Source: Actinoplanes sp. NBRC 103695 (GTDB lineage Bacteria; Actinomycetota; Actinomycetes; Mycobacteriales; Micromonosporaceae). Taken from it: a stretch of DNA of 64,000 nt. Positions 52,904 through 61,324 of the stretch are shown piece after piece (the stretch's first letter is position 1; the number at the start of each line of letters is the position of its first letter). The position numbers and the translations under genes were made by a program. Below the pieces are notes generated by a model, which was given only the letters and a program-made list of their open reading frames with translations, was not told the DNA's origin and did not search any database. Where the stretch lies: positions 181,286 to 245,285 of the forward strand of contig NZ_BSTL01000011.1 of assembly GCF_030269485.1 (NCBI RefSeq), written 5' to 3'.

Positions 52904-53135
52904 GGCGTCGATTCTCGGTCGCACCGGTCGCCCTACTAGGTCGAACGGACGAACGGTGCGATTGAGTTGTCCACACCCCCGCAACCTCTCGCTTTTTCGG
53001 AGTAATCTCCCTGCATCGAACGGCCCCGTTCACCTCACCAGATAGGCGTCATCGACCAGTGAGCGCAGCGAGCACCTCCCCCCAGGGTTCCGCGACTTAC
53101 TGCTCCGCCACGCGCATCCCGCGTGGTGGTGCGCT
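52904..53135. other. eccC-mycP gap with a short duplication and one DnaA box
   Basis: 232 bp without a clear gene. CGCCCTACTAGG at the eccC stop recurs as TCGCCCTACTAGG about 37 bp later, an imperfect duplication of the gene end. A perfect DnaA box TTGTCCACA lies at 52967-52975. Confidence 0.6.
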
Positions 53136-54365
53136 TTGTTGACCGCCGGCGGGCGTTGCCTGCGTGCGGCCGCCGGTGTTGTCGCCGGCCTCTTCGCCGC
53201 GCTCGGGCTGCCCGCAACGGCGGCTCTCGCCGACGACACGGTCCGCACCGAGCAGTGGCATCTGCGCACGCTCAACGTGACCGGTGCGTGGAACTGGTCG
53301 ATGGGCGCCGGTGTCACGGTCGCCGTGATCGACTCCGGGGTCGACGCCCGGCACGTCGATCTCCAGGGCCAGGTGCTGACCGGCCTGGACCTGGTGGACG
53401 ACAAGGGCGACGGCGACACCGACCTGGTCGGGCACGGCACGACGGTCTCGGCGATCATCGCCGGCAAGGACGACGACGCCGGGGTGGTCGGCATCGCGCC
53501 CAAGGCCAAGATCCTGCCGATTCGCGTCCTCGACCAGGAAAACCGGTACAACGACGCGCTGATCGTGGCCAAGGGTGTCCGCTGGGCCGTCGACCACGGC
53601 GCCCGGGTGATCAACCTGTCCCTCGGCGGCAGCGGCAGCAGCGCGGCGCTGGCGGCGGCGATCGACTACGCCTTCGCCAAGGACGTCGTGGTGGTCGCCT
53701 GCACCGGCAACGCGAGCGCCTCGTCGTCGAGCGGTGTGTGGTACCCGGCTCGCGAGCCCGGCGTGCTCGCGGTGGCCGGCATGGAACGCTCCGGCGACGT
53801 GCTCTGGTCCGGCTCGATCACCGGCGCCGAGACCGTGGTGACGGCGCCCGCCACCAAGCTGGTCGGCGCCCGCCCCACCGGCTACTGGAACGTGCAGGGC
53901 ACCAGCTTCGCCGCGCCGATGGTCTCCGGGACGGCGGCGCTGATCCGCTCCCGCTGGCCCGAGATGCCGGCCGGCGAGGTGGTCAACCGCATCATCAGGA
54001 CGGCCCGCGACCGGGGTCCGGAGGGCCGCGACGACAAGTACGGCTTCGGTCTGGTCGACCCGACCGGCGCCCTGACCGCGGAGATTCCCGCGGTGGCCGG
54101 GAACCCGCTGGACACGTCCCCGCCGCCCGGCGTGGCCCGCCTGGGCGCCGCGCGCGTGTCTGGTTCGGCCCAGTCCGCCCCGGACAAGCTGGCCGACGCG
54201 GCCCACAGCAACCGGGCCCCCGGCAAGAACGCCGGCTCCGTCGTGACAGCGGCTCCCGCCGACGACGAGAAGAAGTCCCGAGGCTGGTGGGCGGCGGCCG
54301 CCTTCTTCACCCTCTCGGCCGGCGTCGGGATCCTGATCGTCCGCCGTTTCGCCCACGTCACCTGA
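53136..54365 (+). CDS. mycP: Type VII secretion-associated serine protease (mycosin)
   Basis: Subtilisin-family protease anchored to the outer face of the membrane. Signal peptide (about 1-32, ending ATAALA). Catalytic Asp in VAVIDSGVD, His in VGHGTTVSAII, oxyanion Asn in CTGNAS and Ser in QGTSFAAPMVSG. A C-terminal Pro/Ala-rich linker and one membrane helix (WWAAAAFFTLSAGVGILIV) end with a short basic tail. Only TTG codons (53136 or 53139) are available as starts. 409 residues, normal length. Confidence 0.93.
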   Translation: MLTAGGRCLRAAAGVVAGLFAALGLPATAALADDTVRTEQWHLRTLNVTGAWNWSMGAGVTVAVIDSGVDARHVDLQGQVLTGLDLVDDKGDGDTDLVGHGTTVSAIIAGKDDDAGVVGIAPKAKILPIRVLDQENRYNDALIVAKGVRWAVDHGARVINLSLGGSGSSAALAAAIDYAFAKDVVVVACTGNASASSSSGVWYPAREPGVLAVAGMERSGDVLWSGSITGAETVVTAPATKLVGARPTGYWNVQGTSFAAPMVSGTAALIRSRWPEMPAGEVVNRIIRTARDRGPEGRDDKYGFGLVDPTGALTAEIPAVAGNPLDTSPPPGVARLGAARVSGSAQSAPDKLADAAHSNRAPGKNAGSVVTAAPADDEKKSRGWWAAAAFFTLSAGVGILIVRRFAHVT

Positions 54366-54416
54366 CCGTCCACGTCACCTGACCGTCCACGTCACCGGAC
54401 CGCCCACGTCACCGGA
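54354..54416. repeat. 17-bp tandem repeat across the mycP stop codon
   Basis: CACGTCACCTGACCGTC is repeated from 54354, 54371, 54388 and (partly) 54405, the later copies slightly diverged. The first copy contains the mycP TGA at 54363-54365. Confidence 0.9.
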
Positions 54417-54513
54417 CTCTCGCTTCCCCGGCCATCGCGTCTCCCTGCCGGCCTTTCTCCCTCGACCGGGAGCGCCGCACCGCGCCTCGACCGTCTGGCG
54501 TTAACGTCATCGG

Positions 54514-55101
54514 ATGCCGATCCTCAGCGCGACCGACGAGCTGATCGGCCGGCCGTCGCGGGTGCTGGTCGCGGGGACGTCCGGCGCGGGCAAGACCACG
54601 GTCGCCGGATGGATCGCCGAGGCTCTGAGGGTTCCCCATACCGAGATGGACTCGCTCTATCACGGGCCCGACTGGGTGCCGAGACCATCGTTCGAAGCGG
54701 ACGTCGATGCTCTGATCGGACAGCCGGAGTGGGTCGCGGAATGGCAGTACAGCCTAGTGCGCCCACGCATGGCCGCCCGGGCGGATCTGGTGGTTTGGCT
54801 TGATCTGCGCCGTTCTGTCGTGATGGCACAGGTCATCCGGCGAACCGTTGCCCGGCAGGTCGGCCGCAAGCCGATCTTCAACGGCAACCGCGAACCTCCA
54901 CCATGGACGATCTTCACCAATGCCGAGCACATCGTCCGCTGGGCCTGGACCACGCACCATCGGGCGGCCGATCGGATCGCCGACCTCCTGGCCCAGCGCC
55001 CGGAACTCCGGGTTGTCCGGCTGCGCAATCGGCGGGAGGTCGCCACCTGGCTGGCCGGTCCGCTTCACCGTGCGGCAGGCCCGGACCAGAACGGCGATTA
55101 G
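54514..55101 (+). CDS. P-loop nucleoside/nucleotide kinase-like protein
   Basis: 195 residues. Walker A VLVAGTSGAGKTTVAGWIA begins near residue 17. YHGPDWVPRPSFEADVDALI and an R/LDLRRSV-type lid region (DLVVWLDLRRSVVMAQVIRRTVAR) follow, a pattern of small AAA/FlaR-like (topology modulation protein) kinases. Substrate unknown. ATG start; it stands alone after mycP. Confidence 0.8.
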   Translation: MPILSATDELIGRPSRVLVAGTSGAGKTTVAGWIAEALRVPHTEMDSLYHGPDWVPRPSFEADVDALIGQPEWVAEWQYSLVRPRMAARADLVVWLDLRRSVVMAQVIRRTVARQVGRKPIFNGNREPPPWTIFTNAEHIVRWAWTTHHRAADRIADLLAQRPELRVVRLRNRREVATWLAGPLHRAAGPDQNGD

Positions 55102-55192
55102 CCGAGACGGCGGTCGCCTTCGCTTCATCTGACGATCAGTTCTAGCCATGCGACGACGCGCCGCCGGATATCTACCGCAGGCCGGTGATGTT

Positions 55193-55492
55193 CTACCGCG
55201 AGCCGGTGAGGTTCGGCCTCGGGCCGGCGTGGCGGCGGCGTAGCCAGCGAGGCAGGGCACACCTCGGGGCGAACATGCCGACGTCGCTGGCGGCATTGTC
55301 CGCATATACACGGATCTGGCAGCCGCCGAGCACGGTTCGGTCGGTGAGGGCCCGGCGCAGGAGGTCGACCGACTCGGCGTCGATCGCCCGATGCAGGCGG
55401 GCGTGGTGGCCGAGTGACTGGAGGGCGTTGGCCCGGGTCTGCGCGCTGACCGCCCGGAGGGCGCGCTTGATGCGGGGCAGCCCGTCACGCAC
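55193..55492 (-). CDS. Hypothetical 99-residue protein overlapping the marP end
   Basis: GTG at 55492 overlaps the last 8 nt of marP. The first about 60 codons (RDGLPRIKRALRAVSAQTRANALQ to RRALTDRTVLGGCQIRVYADN) have the G/C third-base pattern of real genes; the rest is less convincing. No family recognised. It could be a small gene or a remnant. Confidence 0.4.
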   Translation of the reverse strand: MRDGLPRIKRALRAVSAQTRANALQSLGHHARLHRAIDAESVDLLRRALTDRTVLGGCQIRVYADNAASDVGMFAPRCALPRWLRRRHAGPRPNLTGSR

Positions 55493-56663
55493 AGTCGCCG
55501 GTGCGGACGCCGCGGGTGCGGTCGCGGCCGGCCTGGGCCACGCCCGCCGCCTCGCGGGCGGTGACCGCGAAGCCGATGTTCCGGTCGTCGGCCGCCGCGG
55601 CGAAGATCACGCCGAGGACCTGGCCGTTCGGGGCCACCAGCGGACCGCCCGAGTTGCCGCTGCGGACCAGCGCCCGGATCGTGTAGATCTCGCGGTTGAC
55701 CTCGCCGGCCTCGTAGATGTCCGGACCGGGCACGTTGCCCACGTCGCTGACCCGGGCCGACTGTGCGTCGTACGGTCCGTCCAGTGGGTAGCCCAGCACG
55801 ACCGCGCTCTGGCCGGTGGCGGCCGGCTTGGCCACGAAGTTCAGCCGCGCCGCCCGCAGGCCGGGCACGTAGATGACGGCCAGGTCGCGTTTCGGGTCGT
55901 AGACGACGACCGTGCCGTCCAGGCGGCCGTTCGAGGTTTCCACCTCGACCTCGCGGGTGCCAGCCACCACGTGCGCGTTGGTCATCACGCGCTCGTCGGC
56001 GTACACGAAGCCTGAGCCCTCGATGCGCCGGGAGCAGCTGGGCGCGGTACCGAGGATCTTGAGGACGGACCGGCGGCTGTTGACGACGACCTGGGACTTG
56101 GCCAGGGCCGGATCGGGGGCTGCCACCTCGCGGGCGTTGGTCGGGGCGAGCCCGCTGAACACCTCGGGGAAACCGTTGGTGTCGAGGGTGCTGCGCAGCG
56201 CCGAGGACAGCGCCTGCGCCTCCTGCGGCATCAGTGTGTTGATGCCGTCGAGCACCGCGCTGCTGCGCACCTCGCGGTTGAGCCAGGGCAGCGACGTCGA
56301 CTTCAGCGGGATCGCCACCAGCCACGCAACCAGCAGCACCGCGATCAGCGACACCATGGCGCCGCCCGCGTCGTCCATCCGCTGCACCGGCTTGCTGGTG
56401 ATCGACCGCCGCAGCCGGGTGCCGAACCAGCCGGCCAGCGTCTGACCGAGCACCGCCAGCGCGAAGATCGACACCAGGGACACCACGACGCGGACCGCGC
56501 CGTCGGCGAACTGGTTGGCGATCAGCGGGCCGACCTGGAGCCCGATCAGCGCGCCGCTGAAGAAGCCGCCGAACGACAGGGCACCGATGACGAAACCCTG
56601 CCGGTATCCGCTGATCGCGAAGACCAGCATCAGCAGGATCAGGATCGCATCGACCACGTGCAC
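55485..56663 (-). CDS. marP: MarP-family membrane serine protease
   Basis: 392 residues: four membrane helices in the first 130 residues (CvpA-like region, AILILLMLVFAISGYRQGFVIG), a linker, then a trypsin-fold protease. Catalytic His is in TNAHVV, Asp in KRDLAVIYV and Ser in RSGNSGGPLV. Two Cys (SC near residue 190 and the last residues DCA) could modulate activity. In M. tuberculosis MarP confers acid resistance. The GTG at 56663 is chosen. It lies 31 bp after the nudix gene. Confidence 0.93.
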   Translation of the reverse strand: MHVVDAILILLMLVFAISGYRQGFVIGALSFGGFFSGALIGLQVGPLIANQFADGAVRVVVSLVSIFALAVLGQTLAGWFGTRLRRSITSKPVQRMDDAGGAMVSLIAVLLVAWLVAIPLKSTSLPWLNREVRSSAVLDGINTLMPQEAQALSSALRSTLDTNGFPEVFSGLAPTNAREVAAPDPALAKSQVVVNSRRSVLKILGTAPSCSRRIEGSGFVYADERVMTNAHVVAGTREVEVETSNGRLDGTVVVYDPKRDLAVIYVPGLRAARLNFVAKPAATGQSAVVLGYPLDGPYDAQSARVSDVGNVPGPDIYEAGEVNREIYTIRALVRSGNSGGPLVAPNGQVLGVIFAAAADDRNIGFAVTAREAAGVAQAGRDRTRGVRTGDCA

Positions 56664-56694
56664 CAACTCAGCGTAGAAGGGAGGGGCCACTCGC

Positions 56695-57378
56695 TCACGG
56701 GACAACCTCGTCGGGGGCGCCGCCGGACCCGGCCGGAACCGGCGCGGCCTCCTGCGGAAGGTCCTCGACACGGTCGGTGTCCCACGGCCGGCTCCAGCCG
56801 GCCAGGTCGAGCAGGGTCGAGGTCACACCGGCGGTGAAACCCCAGACGAGCATGTCGCGGACCAGGAACGCCGGGCCGATCCAGCCGCTCGGATGCCGGA
56901 TCCGCAGCCGGTTGGCCGGGTCGACCAGCTCGGCCACCGGCAGCCGTTCCACCCGGGCCACCTCGGCGGGCTGGCACGCGTGCACCGGGTGCGGCGCGTG
57001 CCACCAGGCCAGCACCGGCGTCACGACGAAGCCGCTGACCGGGATGTACAGCTCGGGCAGCAGCGCGAGGACGGTGGCGCTGGCCGGGTCGAGCCCGACC
57101 TCCTCGCCGGCCTCGCGCAACGCGGTGGCGGCCGGGTCGGCGTCGCCGGGGTCGGCCGCGCCGCCCGGGAAGGCGGGCTGACCGGCGTGGTTGCGCATGG
57201 TCGCGGCGCGCTGCAGCACGAGCAGGTCGGGCTCGCCGGGCCGGTCCTCGCCGAGGAGCACGAGCACGGCGCTGGGTCGCCCTTCGCCGCGTGGGGCGCG
57301 CAGGGTGGTGAAGTCTTCGGTACGCAGGGAAGGCGTCCGGCTCACCAACGGTTCCCACCAGTCCGGCAGCTCAGTCAC
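56695..57378 (-). CDS. Nudix hydrolase (CoA pyrophosphatase-like)
   Basis: 227 residues. The Nudix box reads GGAADPGDADPAATALREAGEEVGLD (G-x5-E...REUXEEXGU). The preceding RAATMRNHAGQPAFPGG is the NudL/CoAse motif, so CoA or derivatives are the likely substrate. The C-terminal 25 residues are Pro/Ala-rich. The GTG start at 57378 overlaps the last of three tandem mini-ORFs (GTGA). Confidence 0.9.
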   Translation of the reverse strand: MTELPDWWEPLVSRTPSLRTEDFTTLRAPRGEGRPSAVLVLLGEDRPGEPDLLVLQRAATMRNHAGQPAFPGGAADPGDADPAATALREAGEEVGLDPASATVLALLPELYIPVSGFVVTPVLAWWHAPHPVHACQPAEVARVERLPVAELVDPANRLRIRHPSGWIGPAFLVRDMLVWGFTAGVTSTLLDLAGWSRPWDTDRVEDLPQEAAPVPAGSGGAPDEVVP

Positions 57379-57422
57379 GGCGTCACCGTCACACCGGCGT
57401 CAAAGAGAGCAAGCTCAGTCAT
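57375..57422 (-). CDS. Tandem mini-ORF 3
   Basis: 15 codons, MTELALFDAGVTVTP. ATG at 57422; its TGA overlaps the nudix GTG at 57378 (GTGA). It differs from mini-ORFs 1 and 2 at about three residues and several synonymous or near sites. Confidence 0.5.
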   Translation of the reverse strand: MTELALFDAGVTVTP

Positions 57423-57466
57423 GGCGTCACCGTCACGCCGAGGTAAAAGCGGGCGAGCTCAGTCAC
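57419..57466 (-). CDS. Tandem mini-ORF 2
   Basis: 15 codons with the same peptide as mini-ORF 1. GTG at 57466; its stop overlaps the ATG of mini-ORF 3 (ATGA). Confidence 0.5.
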   Translation of the reverse strand: MTELARFYLGVTVTP

Positions 57467-57510
57467 GGCGTCACCGTCACGCCGAGGTAAAAGCGGGCGA
57501 GCTCAGTCAC
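57463..57510 (-). CDS. Tandem mini-ORF 1
   Basis: 15 codons, VTELARFYLGVTVTP. The GTG at 57510 overlaps the tlpA stop (GTGA) and its stop overlaps mini-ORF 2. The C-terminal GVTVTP equals the C-terminus of TlpA and VTEL equals the N-terminus of the nudix protein, showing origin by duplication of the junction. Confidence 0.5.
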   Translation of the reverse strand: MTELARFYLGVTVTP

Positions 57511-58205
57511 GGCGTCACCGTCACGCCGGTGTGGGTGCGGGTCAGCTCGGACAGCTCCCGGGCGTCGACCGGCAGCGGATGCACGACGGCCCGGCCGGCC
57601 GAGTCGACGAACACCGTCACCGGCAGGTTGATCTTGCCGAGCGCGGCGAGCAGCCGCCGGTCCCGGTCGTACAGCGTGGGGATCGTGACCCCCCGGCCCG
57701 AGCCGAACGACGCGGCCGCCTCCCGGCTGTCACCGACGTCGACCCCGAGCACGTGCAGCCGGCCGTCGGCCCGATCGGCCAGCCGCTGTACGACGGGCAG
57801 CTCATCCCGGCACGGCCCGCACCACGACGCCCACATGTTGATCACCGCGGGCCCGGGCAGGGAGCCCAGCGCGACCTCCTGCCCACCGGTGAAGCACGGC
57901 AACGACAGCTCAGGCAGAGTCACCGCCCGTTTTGTCCCACGCGACGCGGAAGCGGACGGCGGCGAGACGGAAGAGGCAGGCGCGGTGAAGGACGACGGCG
58001 AAAGGGAGGACGCGGGCGCGGTCGAGGACGACGGCGAAAGCGAGGAGGCGGGCGCCGCGGAGGGAGGCGCCGCGCTCAAGGTGGCGCAGTCGTCGAACGG
58101 CGACGGGGTCTCTGACGTGGGCGTGGCCGAGGTCCGGGGCGGGGAGGTGCATGCCGCCATCGCCAGCACCATCGGTGCGGCGAGCCATCGCGGCCCACGC
58201 CTCAC
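57507..58205 (-). CDS. TlpA-like thioredoxin-fold lipoprotein
   Basis: 232 residues: signal peptide with lipobox MAAC, then a Ser/Pro/Ala/Thr linker of repeated ASSLSPSS-type units (about residues 35-90), then a redoxin domain with the active site NMWASWCGPCRDELP, FGSGRGVTIPTLYDRD and cis-Pro region INLPVTVFVD. Acts outside the membrane in thiol reduction (Rv3673c-like). The GTG overlaps the nth stop (GTGA). Ends GVTVTP at the mini-ORF array. Confidence 0.93.
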   Translation of the reverse strand: MRRGPRWLAAPMVLAMAACTSPPRTSATPTSETPSPFDDCATLSAAPPSAAPASSLSPSSSTAPASSLSPSSFTAPASSVSPPSASASRGTKRAVTLPELSLPCFTGGQEVALGSLPGPAVINMWASWCGPCRDELPVVQRLADRADGRLHVLGVDVGDSREAAASFGSGRGVTIPTLYDRDRRLLAALGKINLPVTVFVDSAGRAVVHPLPVDARELSELTRTHTGVTVTP

Positions 58206-59071
58206 GGGGCCTCCGGCGTGACGATCGCGGCGGCGGGGACCAGGGACGGGTCGACGCCGGCGTGGACGGCCAGCTCGCGAGCCCGGGGGCCCTTGAGCAG
58301 CTTGGCCGAGCCGGCCGCATCGGTGGGCCCGGTGCCGTAGGACGGGCACATCGGCGCCAGCGTGCAGGCGCCGCAGGCCGGCTTGCGGGCGTGGCACACG
58401 CGGCGGCCGTGGAAGATCACCCGGTGCGACAGCATGGTCCAGTCGCGTTTCTCGATGAGGTCGGCGACCTGGAACTCGATCTTGACCGGGTCCTCCTCGT
58501 GGACCCAGCCGAACCGGTTGGTCAGGCGCCGGAAGTGGGTGTCGACGGTGATGCCGGGGACGTCGAACGCGTTGCCGAGGATCACGTTGGCCGTCTTGCG
58601 GCCGATGCCGGGCAGGCTGACCAGGTCGTCCAGCTTGCTGGGCAGCTCCGAGTCGTACCGATCGACCAGGGCCTGCCCCAGCTTGATCAGCGAGTCGGTC
58701 TTGGCCCGGAAGAAGCCGGTGGGCCGCAGGACCTCCTCCATCTCGCCGCGGTCGGCGGCCGCGTAGTCGGCGGGTGTCACATACCTCTTGAACACCCGCG
58801 GCGTGACCTCGTTGACCCGGACGTCGGTGGTCTGCGCGGAGAGGATGGTCGCCACGGCCAGCTCGAGCGGCGTGGTGAAGTCGAGCTCGCAGTGCGCGTC
58901 GGGGTGCGTCTCCGCCAGCTCGCGCGCCATTTTGCGGGCCCGGCGCTTGCGCCCGATCGGCGTCTCGCCGGCGAAACGCTTGGCCGAGCGTGCCAGGAGA
59001 GCGGCGGCAGGCGCGGCGGGGGGCGGAGTCACCGACAAAGAATACGTCGCCCGTACGACAGGAGAACTCAC
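58202..59071 (-). CDS. nth: Endonuclease III
   Basis: DNA glycosylase/AP lyase for oxidised pyrimidines. 289 residues. The helix-hairpin-helix LPGIGRKTANVILGNAF holds the catalytic Lys, followed by VDTHFRR with the catalytic Asp. The 4Fe-4S ligands are C-x6-C-x2-C-x5-C (CHARKPACGACTLAPMC). The GTG at 59071 overlaps the capA stop; the N-terminal 45 residues are longer than in most Nth proteins, so an internal start is possible. Confidence 0.95.
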   Translation of the reverse strand: MSSPVVRATYSLSVTPPPAAPAAALLARSAKRFAGETPIGRKRRARKMARELAETHPDAHCELDFTTPLELAVATILSAQTTDVRVNEVTPRVFKRYVTPADYAAADRGEMEEVLRPTGFFRAKTDSLIKLGQALVDRYDSELPSKLDDLVSLPGIGRKTANVILGNAFDVPGITVDTHFRRLTNRFGWVHEEDPVKIEFQVADLIEKRDWTMLSHRVIFHGRRVCHARKPACGACTLAPMCPSYGTGPTDAAGSAKLLKGPRARELAVHAGVDPSLVPAAAIVTPEAP

Positions 59072-60246
59072 CCCGGCGGGGAGATCGATCCGTCCTCGCC
59101 GATCTTCGCCCCCGAGTCGCCGAAGTCGTCGGCGGACAGGTCGGCGATCAGATCGCGGGACTTACCGTTCTCGTCGGCGGTCGGGACACCGGCCGCGTTC
59201 ATGTAGGTGGAGACCACCTTGCCGCCAGCCCAGCTGCCGTCCGGTTCGAGCGAGACGTGCAGGATCGCGCCGTACTTGAGGACGCCGGTGCTGGACAGCG
59301 TCTTGCCGCCGCCGGCGAAGTTGCCCAGGCTGTACGCGATCAGCCGGTCCTTGTAGAACTCCATGCCGCGCAGCACGTGCGGGCCGTGCCCGACCACCAC
59401 GTCGGCGCCGGCGTCGATGACCGCCCGGCTGAACGCCTTGGGGTCGCCGCGGTCCTCGCCGAAGAACAGCTCGTGCCCGGAGCGCACGTGGTTCTTGTCC
59501 GATCCCTCGGCGCCCATGTGCACCTGCACGACGACCAGGTCGGCCTGGTCGGCGGCCTTGGCGACCACGTCACGCGCGGCGTCCAGGTCGTTCAGGTTGT
59601 TCGCCCCGGCGTACGAGGAGAAGCCCACCGCCGCGACCTTGACGCCTTTGACCTCGACGACGGTGATCTGACCCTGAGCCCCGGTGTGCCGGAGCCCGGC
59701 GGCCTCGAGCGCCGCCGCGGTGTTCTTGTAGCCCTGCCGCCCATAGTCGTTGGAGTGGTTGTTCGCCGTGTTGAGCAGCTGGAAGCCGGCTTTTTTCAGA
59801 TGCTTCGCGTACGACGGCGGCGCCCGGAACGCGAAACAGTTGTCGCGTGGCGGCGACCCGCATTTGGAGGAGCCGGTGTCGCCGGTGAGCGGCTGCTCGA
59901 GGTTGCCCATGACCAGGTCGGCCTTGAGCTCGTCGGCGACCGAGTCGAAGAAGCCGTCGCCGCCCTTGACCGGCAGCTTGCTGGGCGCGCTGCCCATGAT
60001 GATGTCCCCGGTGGCCGACAGGGAGATCGCCTCGGCCGCGGGCACCTCGGCCGACTCTTTCCGGGGGGTTGCCGACGAGCGCGGGGTGGACGCCGCCGGC
60101 GCCGGCTGCCACTGGGGAGGGTCGGTGTTCTTGTCCCGGCCCGCGAGGGCGACGCCGCCGATCCCGGCGCCGACCAGCGCGGCGACGGCGATGGTCACCG
60201 TGAGCACGGGGCGACCGAACAGACCGGTCCGGGGGTGGGCATTCAT
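59068..60246 (-). CDS. CapA-family metallophosphoesterase-like protein
   Basis: 392 residues. One N-terminal membrane helix or signal (VLTVTIAVAALVGAGIGGVALAG) and a Pro/Ser linker precede the PGA_cap domain: LSATGDIIMG, MGNLEQPL, NTANNHSNDYG, VVQVHMGAEG and VVGHGPHVLRGME. The name comes from poly-gamma-glutamate capsule genes, but the family also includes wall-active proteins, and no other capsule gene is present. It is the first gene of the capA-nth-tlpA-nudix-marP operon. Confidence 0.88.
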   Translation of the reverse strand: MNAHPRTGLFGRPVLTVTIAVAALVGAGIGGVALAGRDKNTDPPQWQPAPAASTPRSSATPRKESAEVPAAEAISLSATGDIIMGSAPSKLPVKGGDGFFDSVADELKADLVMGNLEQPLTGDTGSSKCGSPPRDNCFAFRAPPSYAKHLKKAGFQLLNTANNHSNDYGRQGYKNTAAALEAAGLRHTGAQGQITVVEVKGVKVAAVGFSSYAGANNLNDLDAARDVVAKAADQADLVVVQVHMGAEGSDKNHVRSGHELFFGEDRGDPKAFSRAVIDAGADVVVGHGPHVLRGMEFYKDRLIAYSLGNFAGGGKTLSSTGVLKYGAILHVSLEPDGSWAGGKVVSTYMNAAGVPTADENGKSRDLIADLSADDFGDSGAKIGEDGSISPPG

Positions 60247-60451
60247 CGACGGCGACGATACCGTCAGGGAGCAAGCGTGGACGACGGTCTTTCAGCCGAC
60301 AGGTGGTCACCGAGAGCGACGGTTTTTCGAGCGAGACGGCCCGTAGCGGTTACGCTGCGGGATCTGGATCAAGGGGTGCCCGCCTGTTTCCGGCCCGCGT
60401 GCGCCTAGACTGATCGAGCGCGGGCAAACGCGCAGGTGGAGGTGTGCGGCG

Positions 60452-61129
60452 ATGGATGAGGTGCTGGCGCGCAGCGGGATCTTCCAGGGTGTTGACCCGG
60501 AGGCGGCCGAGGCGCTCGCCAAGGAGATGGACACGATCGAGGTCCGCAAGGGCGACATCGTCTTCAATGAGGGCGAGGCGGGTGACAGTCTCTATATCGT
60601 GCTCTCCGGCAAGATCAAGCTGGGACGCCGGGCGGCCGACGGCCGGCAGAACCTTGTCTCGATCATGGGCCCGTCCGACATGCTCGGTGAGCTTTCCCTG
60701 TTCGACCCGGGCCCGCGGACGGCGACCGCGACCGCGGTGACCGACACCCGGCTGGCGCGGCTGAAGAAGTCGTCGCTGCGCCCGTGGCTGAACAACCGGC
60801 CGGAGATCGCCGAGCAGTTACTGCGTGTGCTCGCACGACGGTTGCGCCGGACGAACGACGCCCTGGCCGATCTGATCTTCACCGATGTCCCCGGTCGGGT
60901 GGCGAAAAACCTGCTGCAGATGGCCGGTCGCTTCGGCACCCGGGACGGCGGCGTCCTGCGGGTCACCCACGACCTGACTCAGGAGGAGCTGGCCCAGCTG
61001 GTCGGCGCCTCCCGCGAGACGGTGAACAAGGCGCTGGCCGACTTCGCCTCCCGGGCGTGGCTGCGGCTGGATGGCAAGAGCGTCATAATTCTCGACCCGG
61101 AGCGCTTGGCCCGCCGCGCCCGCGTCTGA
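60452..61129 (+). CDS. crp: Crp/Fnr-family transcriptional regulator (actinobacterial Crp)
   Basis: 225 residues. The cyclic nucleotide domain (NEGEAGDSLYIVLSGKIKLG, MLGELSLFDPGPRTATATAV with the cAMP phosphate contact R-T-A-T) and a long dimer helix are followed by a winged helix-turn-helix (LTQEELAQLVGASRETVNKAL). It matches actinobacterial Crp/GlxR, which lies near nth. ATG with GGAGG upstream. Terminator directly downstream. Confidence 0.95.
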   Translation: MDEVLARSGIFQGVDPEAAEALAKEMDTIEVRKGDIVFNEGEAGDSLYIVLSGKIKLGRRAADGRQNLVSIMGPSDMLGELSLFDPGPRTATATAVTDTRLARLKKSSLRPWLNNRPEIAEQLLRVLARRLRRTNDALADLIFTDVPGRVAKNLLQMAGRFGTRDGGVLRVTHDLTQEELAQLVGASRETVNKALADFASRAWLRLDGKSVIILDPERLARRARV

Positions 61130-61143
61130 CCCCTGAGCACGAG

Positions 61144-61174
61144 AAAGGCCGCCCGGAGACGGGCGGCCTTTTTG
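61144..61174 (+). terminator. Intrinsic terminator of crp
   Basis: A 9-bp GC stem (GGCCGCCCG with CGGGCGGCC) with GAGA tetraloop, extended by A-T pairs and followed by TTTTT. Confidence 0.95.
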
Positions 61175-61324
61175 TATTTGTAACACCCCGGAGAAGGACG
61201 CCAAGATCCGTGTCGCACCCGGTCAGACGCTCGTTGTGGAGGTGGTCGAGAGGCACGACATACAGCGAGAGGGCGCGGACTTGAGCAATGCACGGGCCGG
61301 CGGGCAGCGCAGCGGGGTGAGATC

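Larger units (their letters stand above)
57370..57540. repeat. 44-bp tandem repeat carrying stop/start junctions
   Basis: Units begin at 57370, 57414, 57458 and 57502 (each CTCAGTC...), the last partial. Units 2 and 3 are nearly identical and unit 1 has diverged. Each unit contains the GTGA or ATGA overlap that in a simple operon would join tlpA to the nudix gene. Confidence 0.95.

Noticed and set aside
52904..53135. A small gene between eccC and mycP
   Set aside because: The short frames there have no ribosome site or coding-type third-base pattern; the region carries an imperfect duplication of the eccC end.
55185..56015. Plus-strand frame opposite marP
   Set aside because: Antisense shadow of the marP protease domain with no recognisable motif.
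57370..57540. 44-bp repeats as a CRISPR array
   Set aside because: Units are directly adjacent with no unique spacers, no cas genes lie nearby, and the units encode ORF junctions.
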